Source: Polynucleobacter sp. IMCC 30228 (lineage in GTDB: Bacteria > Pseudomonadota > Gammaproteobacteria > Burkholderiales > Burkholderiaceae). Taken from it: 64,000 nucleotides of DNA. Positions within the stretch are counted from its first letter, which is position 1; each line of letters opens with the position of its first letter. The stretch is taken from assembly GCF_021395205.1 (NCBI RefSeq), contig NZ_JAJVCS010000003.1, positions 186,001 through 250,000 on the forward strand. The letters are read 5' to 3'. Under the pieces are notes generated by a model. The model worked only from the letters and a program-made list of their open reading frames with translations. It was not told the origin of the DNA and ran no database searches. This document shows, piece after piece, positions 16,691-25,141 of the stretch. Both the position numbers and the translations under genes were made by a program.

Positions 16691-17458
16691 CTATGTTCCA
16701 CTTTGCCCAAAAAAGAGCCTTGGCCCATTGGGTGGCAAAAAGAGTTGCTGATAAAAAATCGGTTTCGATCGCTGGCCACTCGCCATAATCTCAACTAGCA
16801 CCCCTTTGGTATTTTTTGCTTGGCCCAAGAGTTGATTGATCGTGCTTGGCAAGGCAATGCATTGAATCGTCCGGTCAATTTTTTCAAGGTAAATTTGATA
16901 ATGATCTTGAATTAATCCGGCAAAATTAGCGCTATTTAATTCTTTCAATGGAGTTTTAGCAATAATTGGAAATTGTTCTGGATCAAGAAAGTATTTGCTA
17001 TAAAAAGTATATTCCCCGGCCTGAATAACGCGATTGATTTGGAGTAATTGAACGTTTATTTTCCCTGCCGTTAACCAATGGGCCCATGATTCTGTAGAGC
17101 GGATTAATTTCCTCTTCACTACTTGGGTCGACATGGGCACAAATTCTGCACTGTCTTTTTCAAGAAAGCGAAAGATCCAGGGCCCACCGATACGTTTTTC
17201 AATTGGAATAACAAAGGTGCCCAATCCACGCTTGCGCTGTAAAAATCCCTCGCGAGTGAGGCTGCCAATAGCTTTTTGAATTGTTCCAAGACTAAATGGA
17301 GTAGATTTTGAAAGCTCTAACTCGGTAGGTAGCTTGACCCCACATTTCCAATACCCATCTTGAATGGCTGCCAAGATGGATTCACGTAAAACTTCATATT
17401 TCCTCACGTTAACCCTATGTTGAGGCTTATATTTTTTATAAAAAAGGGCTTCGCTCAT
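16691..17458 (-). CDS. GntR-family transcriptional regulator with UTRA-type ligand domain
   Basis: The 255-residue protein has an N-terminal winged helix (about 18-86: KYEVLRESILAAIQDGYW, LPTELELSKSTPFSLGTIQKAIGSLTREGFLQRKRGLGTFV). A C-terminal UTRA/HutC-like effector domain follows. Position 54 reads PFSLGTIQKAI where most members have VSRxTVRxAL, a somewhat unusual recognition helix. It is transcribed away from the second GGT/carboxylase operon and very probably controls that operon and the genes ending at 16683. The effector is unknown. Confidence 0.88.
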   Translation of the reverse strand: MSEALFYKKYKPQHRVNVRKYEVLRESILAAIQDGYWKCGVKLPTELELSKSTPFSLGTIQKAIGSLTREGFLQRKRGLGTFVIPIEKRIGGPWIFRFLEKDSAEFVPMSTQVVKRKLIRSTESWAHWLTAGKINVQLLQINRVIQAGEYTFYSKYFLDPEQFPIIAKTPLKELNSANFAGLIQDHYQIYLEKIDRTIQCIALPSTINQLLGQAKNTKGVLVEIMASGQRSKPIFYQQLFLPPNGPRLFFGQSGT

Positions 17459-17639
17459 TTGTTAATTGTGGTTATAGGACCGTAGTGCTTACTATCTTAC
17501 GCTGCGCCTTAGAATTTTGCGCTGCACAAGTTAATATATAGTAAGTCTTGACAAATTTCCCAACTCTCAATAATCTAACTAAGCTTTATTGTTAAAAATT
17601 AAAAAATATAGTCGATTAAATCGCACTTAGGAGATAAAA
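17459..17639. promoter_or_regulatory. Divergent control region gntR / carboxylase operon with candidate operator
   Basis: TTGACA (17548-17553), a 17-base spacer and TAATCT (17571-17576) make a strong sigma-70 promoter for the rightward genes. CTTACTAT (17488-17495) and ATAGTAAG (17538-17545) are exact inverted copies with centres 50 bases apart; the right copy abuts the -35. They are candidate half-sites or paired sites for the GntR regulator. GGAG lies before the ATG at 17640. Confidence 0.65.
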
Positions 17640-19055
17640 ATGCGTGGGGCGGTAGTTTGCTCTCATCAAATTGCTGCAGATGCGGGTGCTAAAACGATGG
17701 AGCATGGCGGCAATGCTATCGATGCAACTGTTGCAGTTGCTATGGCTTTAGCTGTGCTTGATCCTGCAAATTGCGGAATAGGTGGGTATGGCGGCTTTAT
17801 GGTGATTCAAAAAACGCCCCATGAAATCCCTATAACCATTGATTTCAATGCTACGGTAGCCAATGAATTCAATCCAGCATTACTGACGTCTAATAAAATC
17901 GGCGTAAATTATTTTGGTAGCGCTGCTTCAGTCTCTACCCCCTTAGTGTTAAGTGGCTTGCTTAAGGCTCACCAAGAATTTGGGTCACAAGACTTTGCGC
18001 CATTACTAAACACGGCTATTGCTGCGGCGCAGGAGGGCTTCATTGTCGGTCAGAATTTACAAATGGCCTTAAGCTGGGCTGCAGCACGTGCGGACCAGTT
18101 TCCAGACAACTTTAAGGCCATTTTTGCCCCTGATGGCAAATGGTTGCAGGTTGGTGATCGCCTTATTCAGGCAGAGCTCGCAAATACACTCACTCACATT
18201 CAAGCGGATCCCGTTGGATTTTTTTATCAAGGTGAGTTTGCCGCTGCTACTAGCCAATTTTTATTAGAACATGGCGGCTGGTTAAGTAAAGAAAACTTTA
18301 ATCAGCAGCAGGCCAAGCTTGATGTTGGTAATCCAGTAGCATTTCACGGGTCAACTATTTATGGCCCAAACCCCTTAACTTCTGGTTTTGGAATCGTCCA
18401 AGATGCGCTGCAACAATTGTCGAATATAGGACTACAAGAACTGCAGGCAGAAAAAAATTATATTGCTCTAGTTGCAGATGCTTTGCGGATAGGCTGGAGA
18501 AATAAAAGAGAGGCTTTTGCAGTTACTAAGGCAGCAGAGCAGCATACAACTCATTTTTGTATCAGCGATACCAAGGGTATGACAGTTTCTTGTACTTTTA
18601 CACAGGGACCATTATGGTTTGGATCTGGCCTAATAACTCCAGGAACGGGGGTAGTTTTAAATTGCGCTGGCAATTTATTCCGCCAGTCGCGCGCTTCTGG
18701 GAAATGGCTTTGTGTGACCAATCTCTCACCTAATGTAATGCTAAAGAAAAATGGCGATCAAATTGCTTCGGGTTCTCCGGGCGGACCTCGCATACCAGCA
18801 ATTATCTTACAAATTATTTTAGAAATGAGCTCTAAAACTGGCAATCTACAACAAGCAATTAACCGTCTGCGTGTCTCGGTTACGCCAAATGGCGAATTAG
18901 AGCTAGAGGATGAAGTGCTAGCTAAGCGTTATCAGGGGTTGAAAATTCATGCTGCAGAATATTTTGGGCCAACCTCAGCTTTGTTGAGAGCGCCAAATGG
19001 CGATTTACATATTGGTACTGATGATCGCTTTGAGAAGGGCGTAGCGTGGGTATAA
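17640..19055 (+). CDS. Gamma-glutamyltransferase-family Ntn hydrolase, second type
   Basis: A 471-residue GGT homologue. The nucleophile is very likely Thr303, first of TTH in EQHTTHFCISD, so self-cleavage would leave a small chain of about 169 residues. MEHGGNAIDATVAVAMALAVLDPANCGIGGYGG is the large-chain core, and the small chain has GSGLITPGTGVVLNC and SGSPGGPRIPAI. It is shorter than E. coli Ggt (about 580) and has no signal peptide, so a cytoplasmic amidase or acylase role is likely. The gene starts the operon that continues into the carboxylase genes. A peptide-like or gamma-glutamyl-type substrate is inferred. Confidence 0.85.
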   Translation: MRGAVVCSHQIAADAGAKTMEHGGNAIDATVAVAMALAVLDPANCGIGGYGGFMVIQKTPHEIPITIDFNATVANEFNPALLTSNKIGVNYFGSAASVSTPLVLSGLLKAHQEFGSQDFAPLLNTAIAAAQEGFIVGQNLQMALSWAAARADQFPDNFKAIFAPDGKWLQVGDRLIQAELANTLTHIQADPVGFFYQGEFAAATSQFLLEHGGWLSKENFNQQQAKLDVGNPVAFHGSTIYGPNPLTSGFGIVQDALQQLSNIGLQELQAEKNYIALVADALRIGWRNKREAFAVTKAAEQHTTHFCISDTKGMTVSCTFTQGPLWFGSGLITPGTGVVLNCAGNLFRQSRASGKWLCVTNLSPNVMLKKNGDQIASGSPGGPRIPAIILQIILEMSSKTGNLQQAINRLRVSVTPNGELELEDEVLAKRYQGLKIHAAEYFGPTSALLRAPNGDLHIGTDDRFEKGVAWV

Positions 19056-19085
19056 GCCAACATAATCTTGAATAAAGGAATGGTT

Positions 19086-20543
19086 GTGGATAAATCCGTA
19101 GGCATTATTGATACAACTTTACGCGATGCTCACCAATGCTTATGGGCAACACGCATGACGACCGCCCATATGCTGCCAATCGCAGAACAAATTGATCAGG
19201 CTGGCTTTGATCAAATTGATTTGGCAGGAACCATCCAGTTTGATGTTTGTGTGCGCTACTTAAAAGAAGACCCGTGGGAACGCGTTCGACTGATGCGTAA
19301 GCTAATTAAAAAAACGCCACTGCGGACATTGGTACGCAGTAAAAATATTGCCTCATTTGACTTTGTTCCCGACGATATTATTGAGCTCTGGGTAGAGCGC
19401 TTAGTTGCCAACGGCTTTAGGGTGGTTGGTGCTTTTGATGGCCTCAATGACGTTGCCAATATGTTAGCCACCACGCGGGTATCAAAAGCCTTGGGGGTTT
19501 ATACATTTGGCGCGCTTTCGTACAGTTTAAGCCCAGTTCATACTGATGAGCTATACGTTGAAACTGCTAAGCAATTAATTGCCAGTGGTACGGTTGATGC
19601 CATTATGCTCAAGGATGCTGGCGGTTTATTAACGGTTGATCGTATTCGCACTTTAGTTCCTGCGCTTAAAAAAGTAATGGGTACAGTACCCCTCGAAATT
19701 CATGGACATTGCTTAACAGGTATTGCCCCATTAATGTATTTAGAGGCCGTCAAGCTTGGCGCCGATCAGTTGCATACTTCGATCGCGCCGCTAGCAAATG
19801 GCGCTGCACAGCCTGCTACACAAAGTGTTGCTAAAAATTTAAGGCTAGACGGCTATCGCCTATCAATTAATGATGAGGTAATTGATGAAATTGGCGCCCA
19901 TTTTCAGCGCATTGCTGAACTTGAAGATAAGCCTGTTGGGCAGATTTTGGAATATAACGCTTTTCACTATCAGCATCAAATACCTGGCGGCATGCTGAGT
20001 AATTTTCGCTCTCAATTAGACCAGGCTGGCATTGCAGATAAATTTGATGCACTTCTAGATGAGTGTGCTAGGGTCAGACAAGAGCTCGGCTACCCAATTA
20101 TGATTACACCGTTTGCGCAATTTGTGGGTACCCAGGCGGTATTAAATGTCTTGCATGGCGAGCGTTATCGCGTTGTGCCTAATGAAATTAAAAAATATGC
20201 TTTAGGGTATTACGGTAAATTATTAGCACCAGTCGAGCCAAGCGTTTTGGATCGGATCATAGAGAATGGCTCTAAACAAATCGGTTTAAACCCCACGCCG
20301 CGCGAACCAGGCGTGAAGGCATTAAGAAAGAAATATCCGCACGCCAGTGATGATGAGCGCTTATTGCGCTATATGTTTGCTGGATCGCAAGTTGATGATA
20401 TGTTAGCAGCGGGCGCAATGAAAACTGAATATGTTTTTGAGCACTCGGTTGTTTCGTTAATTAAAGAATTGAGTCGGCGACCTAAGACAAGTCGGATACA
20501 TGTATCTAAACCTGGCCTGAATATTGAAATTGCTGGGTACTAA
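19086..20543 (+). CDS. Biotin-dependent carboxyltransferase subunit (pyruvate carboxylase B / OadA-like)
   Basis: The 485-residue protein has the DRE-TIM carboxyltransferase barrel: IIDTTLRDAHQ near the N-terminus, VMLKD-type lysine in IMLKDAGGLL (Lys176, expected to be carbamylated) and the metal histidines in EIHGHCLTG (His206, His208). In pyruvate carboxylase the last motif is HTHDTSG, so the substrate pocket differs. There is no biotin domain; that is the next gene. GTG at 19086 is chosen because AAAGGA lies six bases upstream; TTG 19068 and ATG 19080 are alternatives. It would move CO2 from carboxybiotin to a keto-type acceptor that is unknown. Confidence 0.85.
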   Translation: MDKSVGIIDTTLRDAHQCLWATRMTTAHMLPIAEQIDQAGFDQIDLAGTIQFDVCVRYLKEDPWERVRLMRKLIKKTPLRTLVRSKNIASFDFVPDDIIELWVERLVANGFRVVGAFDGLNDVANMLATTRVSKALGVYTFGALSYSLSPVHTDELYVETAKQLIASGTVDAIMLKDAGGLLTVDRIRTLVPALKKVMGTVPLEIHGHCLTGIAPLMYLEAVKLGADQLHTSIAPLANGAAQPATQSVAKNLRLDGYRLSINDEVIDEIGAHFQRIAELEDKPVGQILEYNAFHYQHQIPGGMLSNFRSQLDQAGIADKFDALLDECARVRQELGYPIMITPFAQFVGTQAVLNVLHGERYRVVPNEIKKYALGYYGKLLAPVEPSVLDRIIENGSKQIGLNPTPREPGVKALRKKYPHASDDERLLRYMFAGSQVDDMLAAGAMKTEYVFEHSVVSLIKELSRRPKTSRIHVSKPGLNIEIAGY

Positions 20544-20573
20544 TGATTCCAAATTTAAAACAAGGAGATAGTG

Positions 20574-21086
20574 GTGTCTGAGCGCAATTTAAATTATCAG
20601 GATTTGATGGAGATCATTCGCTTAGTAGAGGATTCACCACAATTTTCGGAGTTTAGTCTACAGTATGGCGATATTAAAATTGATTTACGAAAAAATTCTG
20701 CCAATTCACAGACCCGGTCTTTTCAACGCTCTGGCATCGTAGGGCAGGCCTCTGCGCCCGCGCAAAGTGCTGTAGTAAGCGCCGAAGTAAGTGCTGCACC
20801 ACAAACGGTCGTCAGTAAAAAAATGATGGTGGCGCCTTCTGGTTTGGTTGGTATTAAGGCGCCAATGGTTGGTAGCTTTTATCGCTCTCCGGAACCAGGT
20901 GCTCCCCCATTTATTGAGATTGGCGCTAAGGTCGGAATCGATTCAGTAGTGTGCATTATTGAGGTAATGAAGTTGATGAATTCATTACCGGCTGGTGTTG
21001 ATGGGGTGGTAAGTGAAATTTTGGTTGGTGATGGTGAGCCAGTTGAATATGGCCAAATATTGATTTTAATAAAGCCCAATGCGTAA
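20574..21086 (+). CDS. Biotin carboxyl carrier protein (AccB-like)
   Basis: A 170-residue carrier. The N-terminal 40 residues (YQDLMEIIRLVEDSPQFSEFSLQYGDIKIDLRK) resemble AccB, a flexible Ala/Pro/Gln linker follows, and the biotinyl domain starts at about residue 90 (IKAPMVGSFYRSPEPGAPPF). The biotin site reads IIEVMKLMNS (Lys133), with Val in place of the usual Ala. AAGGAG gives GTG 20574 a six-base spacing, better than GTG 20571. It stands between the transferase and biotin carboxylase genes and should serve both. Confidence 0.9.
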   Translation: MSERNLNYQDLMEIIRLVEDSPQFSEFSLQYGDIKIDLRKNSANSQTRSFQRSGIVGQASAPAQSAVVSAEVSAAPQTVVSKKMMVAPSGLVGIKAPMVGSFYRSPEPGAPPFIEIGAKVGIDSVVCIIEVMKLMNSLPAGVDGVVSEILVGDGEPVEYGQILILIKPNA

Positions 21087-22446
21087 AGCAAAACCCATTA
21101 AAAAACTGCTAATCGCTAATCGCGGTGAAATTGCAGTGCGTATTATTCGGGCTTGCCAAGAGCTTGGTATTGAAACTGTGCAGGTGTATTCAGAGGCAGA
21201 TAGCCAATCACTGCCGGTTTTTATGGCAGATAAATCGATGTGCATAGGCCCTGCTCGGGCTAGTGAGAGTTACTTAAACGTTGAAAAAATTCTCACGGCT
21301 GCCTATCTCTTTCGGGTCGATGCAATTCATCCTGGCTATGGGTTTTTATCTGAAAATGCCGATTTTGCAGAGCGTTGCGAGCGCGAGGGCTATATTTTTA
21401 TTGGCCCAAGTTCAACTTCCATTCGCTTAATGGGCGATAAGGCTACGGCTATTCGCCTGGCAAAAGAGGCCGGTATTCCGACCACGCCAGGTTCAAATGG
21501 AATTTTACAAGATGCAAAAGAGGCGGCCAGTATCGCAGACAAAATTGGCTACCCGGTTTTATTAAAGGCAAGTGCAGGAGGTGGGGGAAGAGGCATGCGC
21601 ATTGTTAATCATGCCGAGCAAGTCGAATCGGCCTATATTGAGGCCTCCCAGGAGGCAAAGTCTGCTTTTGGTGACGGCTCGCTTTATATGGAAAAGTTTC
21701 TGACGGGCATACGGCATATAGAGGTACAGGTGCTGGGTGACGGTGAAAATGTTTTGCATCTCGGTGAACGAGATTGTTCTTTGCAGCGCCGCAATCAAAA
21801 ATTGGTAGAAGAAAGCCCCTCTCCAGTGTTAAGCGAGAAATTGCGCACCGATATTGGTAATGCAGCCATTCAACTTTGCAAACATGTTAATTACCGCAGC
21901 GCGGGCACGATTGAGTGCATGCTTGACCCTATTTCAAAGCAATTTTATTTTATGGAAATGAATACCCGGATTCAGGTTGAACATCCAGTAACTGAAATGG
22001 TTACTGGTATTGATTTGGTCAAGGCTCAGATACTAATAGCTGCAGGGGAGGGTCTGAGTTTGCAGCAAAAAGATATCCGTTTAACAGGGCATGCAATTGA
22101 ATGCCGCATTAATGCCGAAAGTGCATCCAATGATTTTCGACCTAATCCGGGCAGGGTTAACGAGTATTTTGCACCCGGTGGTTTTGGTATCAGAATGGAT
22201 AGTCATTTATTTTCGGGATATGTGATTCCCCCATTTTATGATTCCCTGCTAGGTAAGGTAATTTGCTGGGGCCGTGATCGAGCTGAGGCAATTGCACGTA
22301 TGCAACGGGCTTTATTAGAAATGCAAGTTGAGGGCGTGGAGACTACGCGTGAATTTCAAAGAAAACTGATTAGCTCTTCTGAATTTATGACAGGTGATGT
22401 GCATACTCGTTTTGTTGAAACCAATTTTTTAAACCGGATGGAATAA
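21079..22446 (+). CDS. Biotin carboxylase (AccC-like)
   Basis: A 455-residue ATP-grasp enzyme that carboxylates biotin with bicarbonate and ATP. The N-terminus IKKLLIANRGEIAVRIIRA, the glycine-rich loop KASAGGGGRGMR, FMEMNTRIQVEHPVTE and GHAIECRINAE are all intact. Its first eight bases overlap the BCCP stop, so the two are co-translated. The order transferase-BCCP-BC and the operon setting separate it from the housekeeping acetyl-CoA carboxylase, though the protein alone cannot tell them apart. Confidence 0.92.
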   Translation: MRKAKPIKKLLIANRGEIAVRIIRACQELGIETVQVYSEADSQSLPVFMADKSMCIGPARASESYLNVEKILTAAYLFRVDAIHPGYGFLSENADFAERCEREGYIFIGPSSTSIRLMGDKATAIRLAKEAGIPTTPGSNGILQDAKEAASIADKIGYPVLLKASAGGGGRGMRIVNHAEQVESAYIEASQEAKSAFGDGSLYMEKFLTGIRHIEVQVLGDGENVLHLGERDCSLQRRNQKLVEESPSPVLSEKLRTDIGNAAIQLCKHVNYRSAGTIECMLDPISKQFYFMEMNTRIQVEHPVTEMVTGIDLVKAQILIAAGEGLSLQQKDIRLTGHAIECRINAESASNDFRPNPGRVNEYFAPGGFGIRMDSHLFSGYVIPPFYDSLLGKVICWGRDRAEAIARMQRALLEMQVEGVETTREFQRKLISSSEFMTGDVHTRFVETNFLNRME

Positions 22447-22447
22447 A

Positions 22448-23260
22448 TTGTTCAGCTCTTTTTTTAGTTCCACTAGTAAAAAAATGAATCCAGGCATTAA
22501 GGCTGCCGGGCTTAATGTCCTTGCTTTAGCAGCATTTTTATTGTTATGGCAATTACTAGCGGGTTGGGTTGCTTCACCATTTTTCCCTCCAGTAGATGCT
22601 GTGTTCAAGGCATTTAAAAATTTACTTGTAAAAGGTGATACCCAAGGTATCTCACTCGGAGCCCATGCATGGGCGAGTTTATATCGGGTTTTATTGGGCT
22701 TTAATCTGGGTGTTTTTTTGGGAGTACCACTTGGCTTGTTGATGGGCCTAAATAAAAGCCTATACAACTCAACCCGCTCGGTCATGGAGCCTTTTCGCTT
22801 TATTCCACCCATTGCCTGGATTCCCTTGGCCATTATTTTATTTGCAGGCGATACGCGCTTTGCATTTTTAATTTTTCTTGGCGCTTTTTTTCCGGTTTAT
22901 ACGTCAACCTTAGTGGGAGTTCAGCGGGTTGAACCTTTGCATAAGAAGGTAGTAGCCGTTTATGGCGCCTCGAAGTTTTATACCTTAATGCATGTGGTGG
23001 TGCCAACCGTACTTCCAGATATTTTAGGGGGCATGCGAGTGGCGATGGGTGCCGCTTGGCTGACCATTGTTGCAGCTGAATTAGCTGGTGGGATTAATGA
23101 GGGCTTGGGACGCATGATGCTGAACTATGCTGAATTATTAAAGATTCCAGAAATTATTGTTGGCATGATTGTGATTGGTGCAATTGGCTTTGTTTTGAAT
23201 GAATTGCTACTAATGGCTGAGCGTTATTTATTTAAGTGGAGATGGCAGGTTACCCTTTAA
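22448..23260 (+). CDS. ABC transporter permease, SsuC/TauC/NrtB type (second set)
   Basis: A 270-residue membrane protein with about six helices and the coupling loop KVVAVYGASKFYTLMHVVVPTVLPDILGGMRVAMGAAW. The start TTG at 22448 directly follows the biotin carboxylase stop. ATG at 22484 is possible but lacks an RBS. It shares fold and partner types with the permease at 10126 but is clearly a different protein. It forms an importer with the next two genes. Confidence 0.88.
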   Translation: MFSSFFSSTSKKMNPGIKAAGLNVLALAAFLLLWQLLAGWVASPFFPPVDAVFKAFKNLLVKGDTQGISLGAHAWASLYRVLLGFNLGVFLGVPLGLLMGLNKSLYNSTRSVMEPFRFIPPIAWIPLAIILFAGDTRFAFLIFLGAFFPVYTSTLVGVQRVEPLHKKVVAVYGASKFYTLMHVVVPTVLPDILGGMRVAMGAAWLTIVAAELAGGINEGLGRMMLNYAELLKIPEIIVGMIVIGAIGFVLNELLLMAERYLFKWRWQVTL

Positions 23261-23276
23261 GGGCTTATCAAGCTAA

Positions 23277-24023
23277 ATGATGACAAATTTAAACTCCAAA
23301 CTTCAAGTTGCTATCTCTCACCAGTATGGTAATTTGGTCGTACATGGCGATATTCAATTTTCGGTTAAAGAAAATGAATTTTTGTGTATCTGTGGTCCCA
23401 GTGGCTGCGGTAAAACAACCTTACTTGATATTCTTAGCGGCTTATTAAAACCGTCAAAAGGCGACGTATTGTTAGACGGTGAAATCGTCAATCCAAAAAA
23501 ACATAGTATTTCTTTTGTTTTTCAAGAACCCTCTACCTTGCCGTGGCTAACCGTTTGGGAAAATATTGCCACAGGCTTAAAAATTAAGAAATTAAAGAAA
23601 GCCGAAATAAAACAAAAAGTAGAAGAGGTGATTCGCATTGTTGGGCTTGGTGGGTTCGAGGGTTTTTATCCGCATCAGATTTCTGGCGGCATGAAGCAGC
23701 GAGTTTCAATTGCCAGAGCTTTTGCAACGGATGCAGATTTAATCTTAATGGATGAACCATTTGTAAGTCTAGATCAACCGACACGAGAAAGAATGCAGCA
23801 AGAGGTTTTGGATATCTGGAAAAATTTGAAACGGACGATTGTTTTTGTTACACATAATTTAGAAGAGGCAGTTTTTTTAGGCGATCGCGTCATTATTCTT
23901 TCTGAAAAGCCCACTTCTATTAAGGCTGATTTACCAATCGACTTGCCACGACCACGGAATTTAATGAGCCTTGAATTTACGGAATTAAGAGCCAAGTGCT
24001 TTTCTTTTTTGCATCAAAAGTAG
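23277..24023 (+). CDS. ABC transporter ATP-binding protein, SsuB/TauB type (second set)
   Basis: A 248-residue ATPase with Walker A GPSGCGKT, Q-loop FVFQEPSTLPWL, signature ISGGMKQR and Walker B LILMDEPFVSLD. The D-loop reads FVSLD rather than the usual FGALD. It lies 16 bases after its permease. The group imports small organic anions or heterocycles; the ligand is unknown. Confidence 0.9.
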   Translation: MMTNLNSKLQVAISHQYGNLVVHGDIQFSVKENEFLCICGPSGCGKTTLLDILSGLLKPSKGDVLLDGEIVNPKKHSISFVFQEPSTLPWLTVWENIATGLKIKKLKKAEIKQKVEEVIRIVGLGGFEGFYPHQISGGMKQRVSIARAFATDADLILMDEPFVSLDQPTRERMQQEVLDIWKNLKRTIVFVTHNLEEAVFLGDRVIILSEKPTSIKADLPIDLPRPRNLMSLEFTELRAKCFSFLHQK

Positions 24024-24079
24024 GGGTAGATAAAGTAGTTTAAGCAGTTAAAAATCACTTTTTAAACAGGAGATGAGAG

Positions 24080-25084
24080 ATGATTAATACTAATAAAAAT
24101 CGCAGAAATATTTTAGGTATGGGTGCAGCAGCATCGCTGGGGACCATGCTGCCGATGGGCACGCCGTTATTTGCACAAAGCAAAAAAACAGTTATTAGGC
24201 TAGCAGATCAAGCTGGCGCTGAGGTTGACTATGCAGCTATTTGGGTGGCTGAAAATCAAGGCTATTACGATCAAGAGGGCATTCAAATTGATCGGCGCAC
24301 CTATCCCAATGGCCCAGCATCGTTACTCGATTTAAATAAAAACTTAGACGCTGTAATGTGTGGCTTGGCACCGATCATGCAATATGCTGCAGGCGGCGGA
24401 CAATTTTCGATGCTTTGTTCGGTCACTAAATACAATGCGCCACTGGTTGGCCATAAACAATTTAAATCTTATGCTGATTTAAATGGCAAAAAGGTAGGAA
24501 CACCTGGGCTTGGCACAATTCACGATGCCATTTTATTTTATGTTGAAAAAACCCAAAATCTTAAATTCCAAAAGGTGCCTGGTCGCGTTGGTGATATTGC
24601 TGCCATGCTTGATCGCGGAGAGGTAGACGCATTTATTGCTTGGGAGCCAGCTTCAGCATTAGCAGTTTCTAAAGCCAAAGATACCCATTACATAGTGCAG
24701 TTACCACCCATACCCAATGCGGAGAGTTTGGACTTGGTTTTTCATCCCACCTTTATTAAAGATAATCCTGATGCAGTAGTGCGTTTTTTAAAGGCCACCT
24801 TAAAAGGGATGAATTTTATTAAAACTAAACCTAGGGATGAGGTTGCAGAAATTATTGCTAAAAAAATGAATGATCCGACCGCTAAACCCGTGGCGCTAAT
24901 GGCCTTGAACTCAGTGTTACTTACTGAACCCCGCTTAGATATGCCTTCAACCCGCTTAATTCTGAAAACTATTTCTGAGCAAGGCAAGATTGATCCTGCG
25001 CTAGTCGCAAATACGGATGCTTGGGTTGGAAAATACTTAGATTATTCCTTTTTAGATAAAGCGGAAAAATCGCTGAAGGGTTAG
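24080..25084 (+). CDS. ABC transporter substrate-binding protein, NMT1/SsuA-like (second set)
   Basis: A 334-residue periplasmic protein. The twin-arginine-like signal NRRNILGMGAAASLGTM ends near LFAQS. The mature protein has IRLADQAGAEVDYAAIWVAENQGYYDQEGIQID and DLNGKKVGTPGLGTIHDAI, typical of the NMT1/SsuA family, and RGEVDAFIAWEPA in lobe 2. CAGGAG precedes the ATG. It closes the second importer and is followed by the BKACE gene. Confidence 0.88.
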   Translation: MINTNKNRRNILGMGAAASLGTMLPMGTPLFAQSKKTVIRLADQAGAEVDYAAIWVAENQGYYDQEGIQIDRRTYPNGPASLLDLNKNLDAVMCGLAPIMQYAAGGGQFSMLCSVTKYNAPLVGHKQFKSYADLNGKKVGTPGLGTIHDAILFYVEKTQNLKFQKVPGRVGDIAAMLDRGEVDAFIAWEPASALAVSKAKDTHYIVQLPPIPNAESLDLVFHPTFIKDNPDAVVRFLKATLKGMNFIKTKPRDEVAEIIAKKMNDPTAKPVALMALNSVLLTEPRLDMPSTRLILKTISEQGKIDPALVANTDAWVGKYLDYSFLDKAEKSLKG

Positions 25085-25141
25085 GGAATGTTTTTGTACC
25101 ATCTCTTTTAATTGATCTTTAAATACAGGGGCTTTATCTCA

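Noticed and set aside
22429..22833. 134-codon minus-strand frame opposite the second permease
   Set aside because: Antisense of a clear ABC permease; no RBS and low-complexity basic translation.
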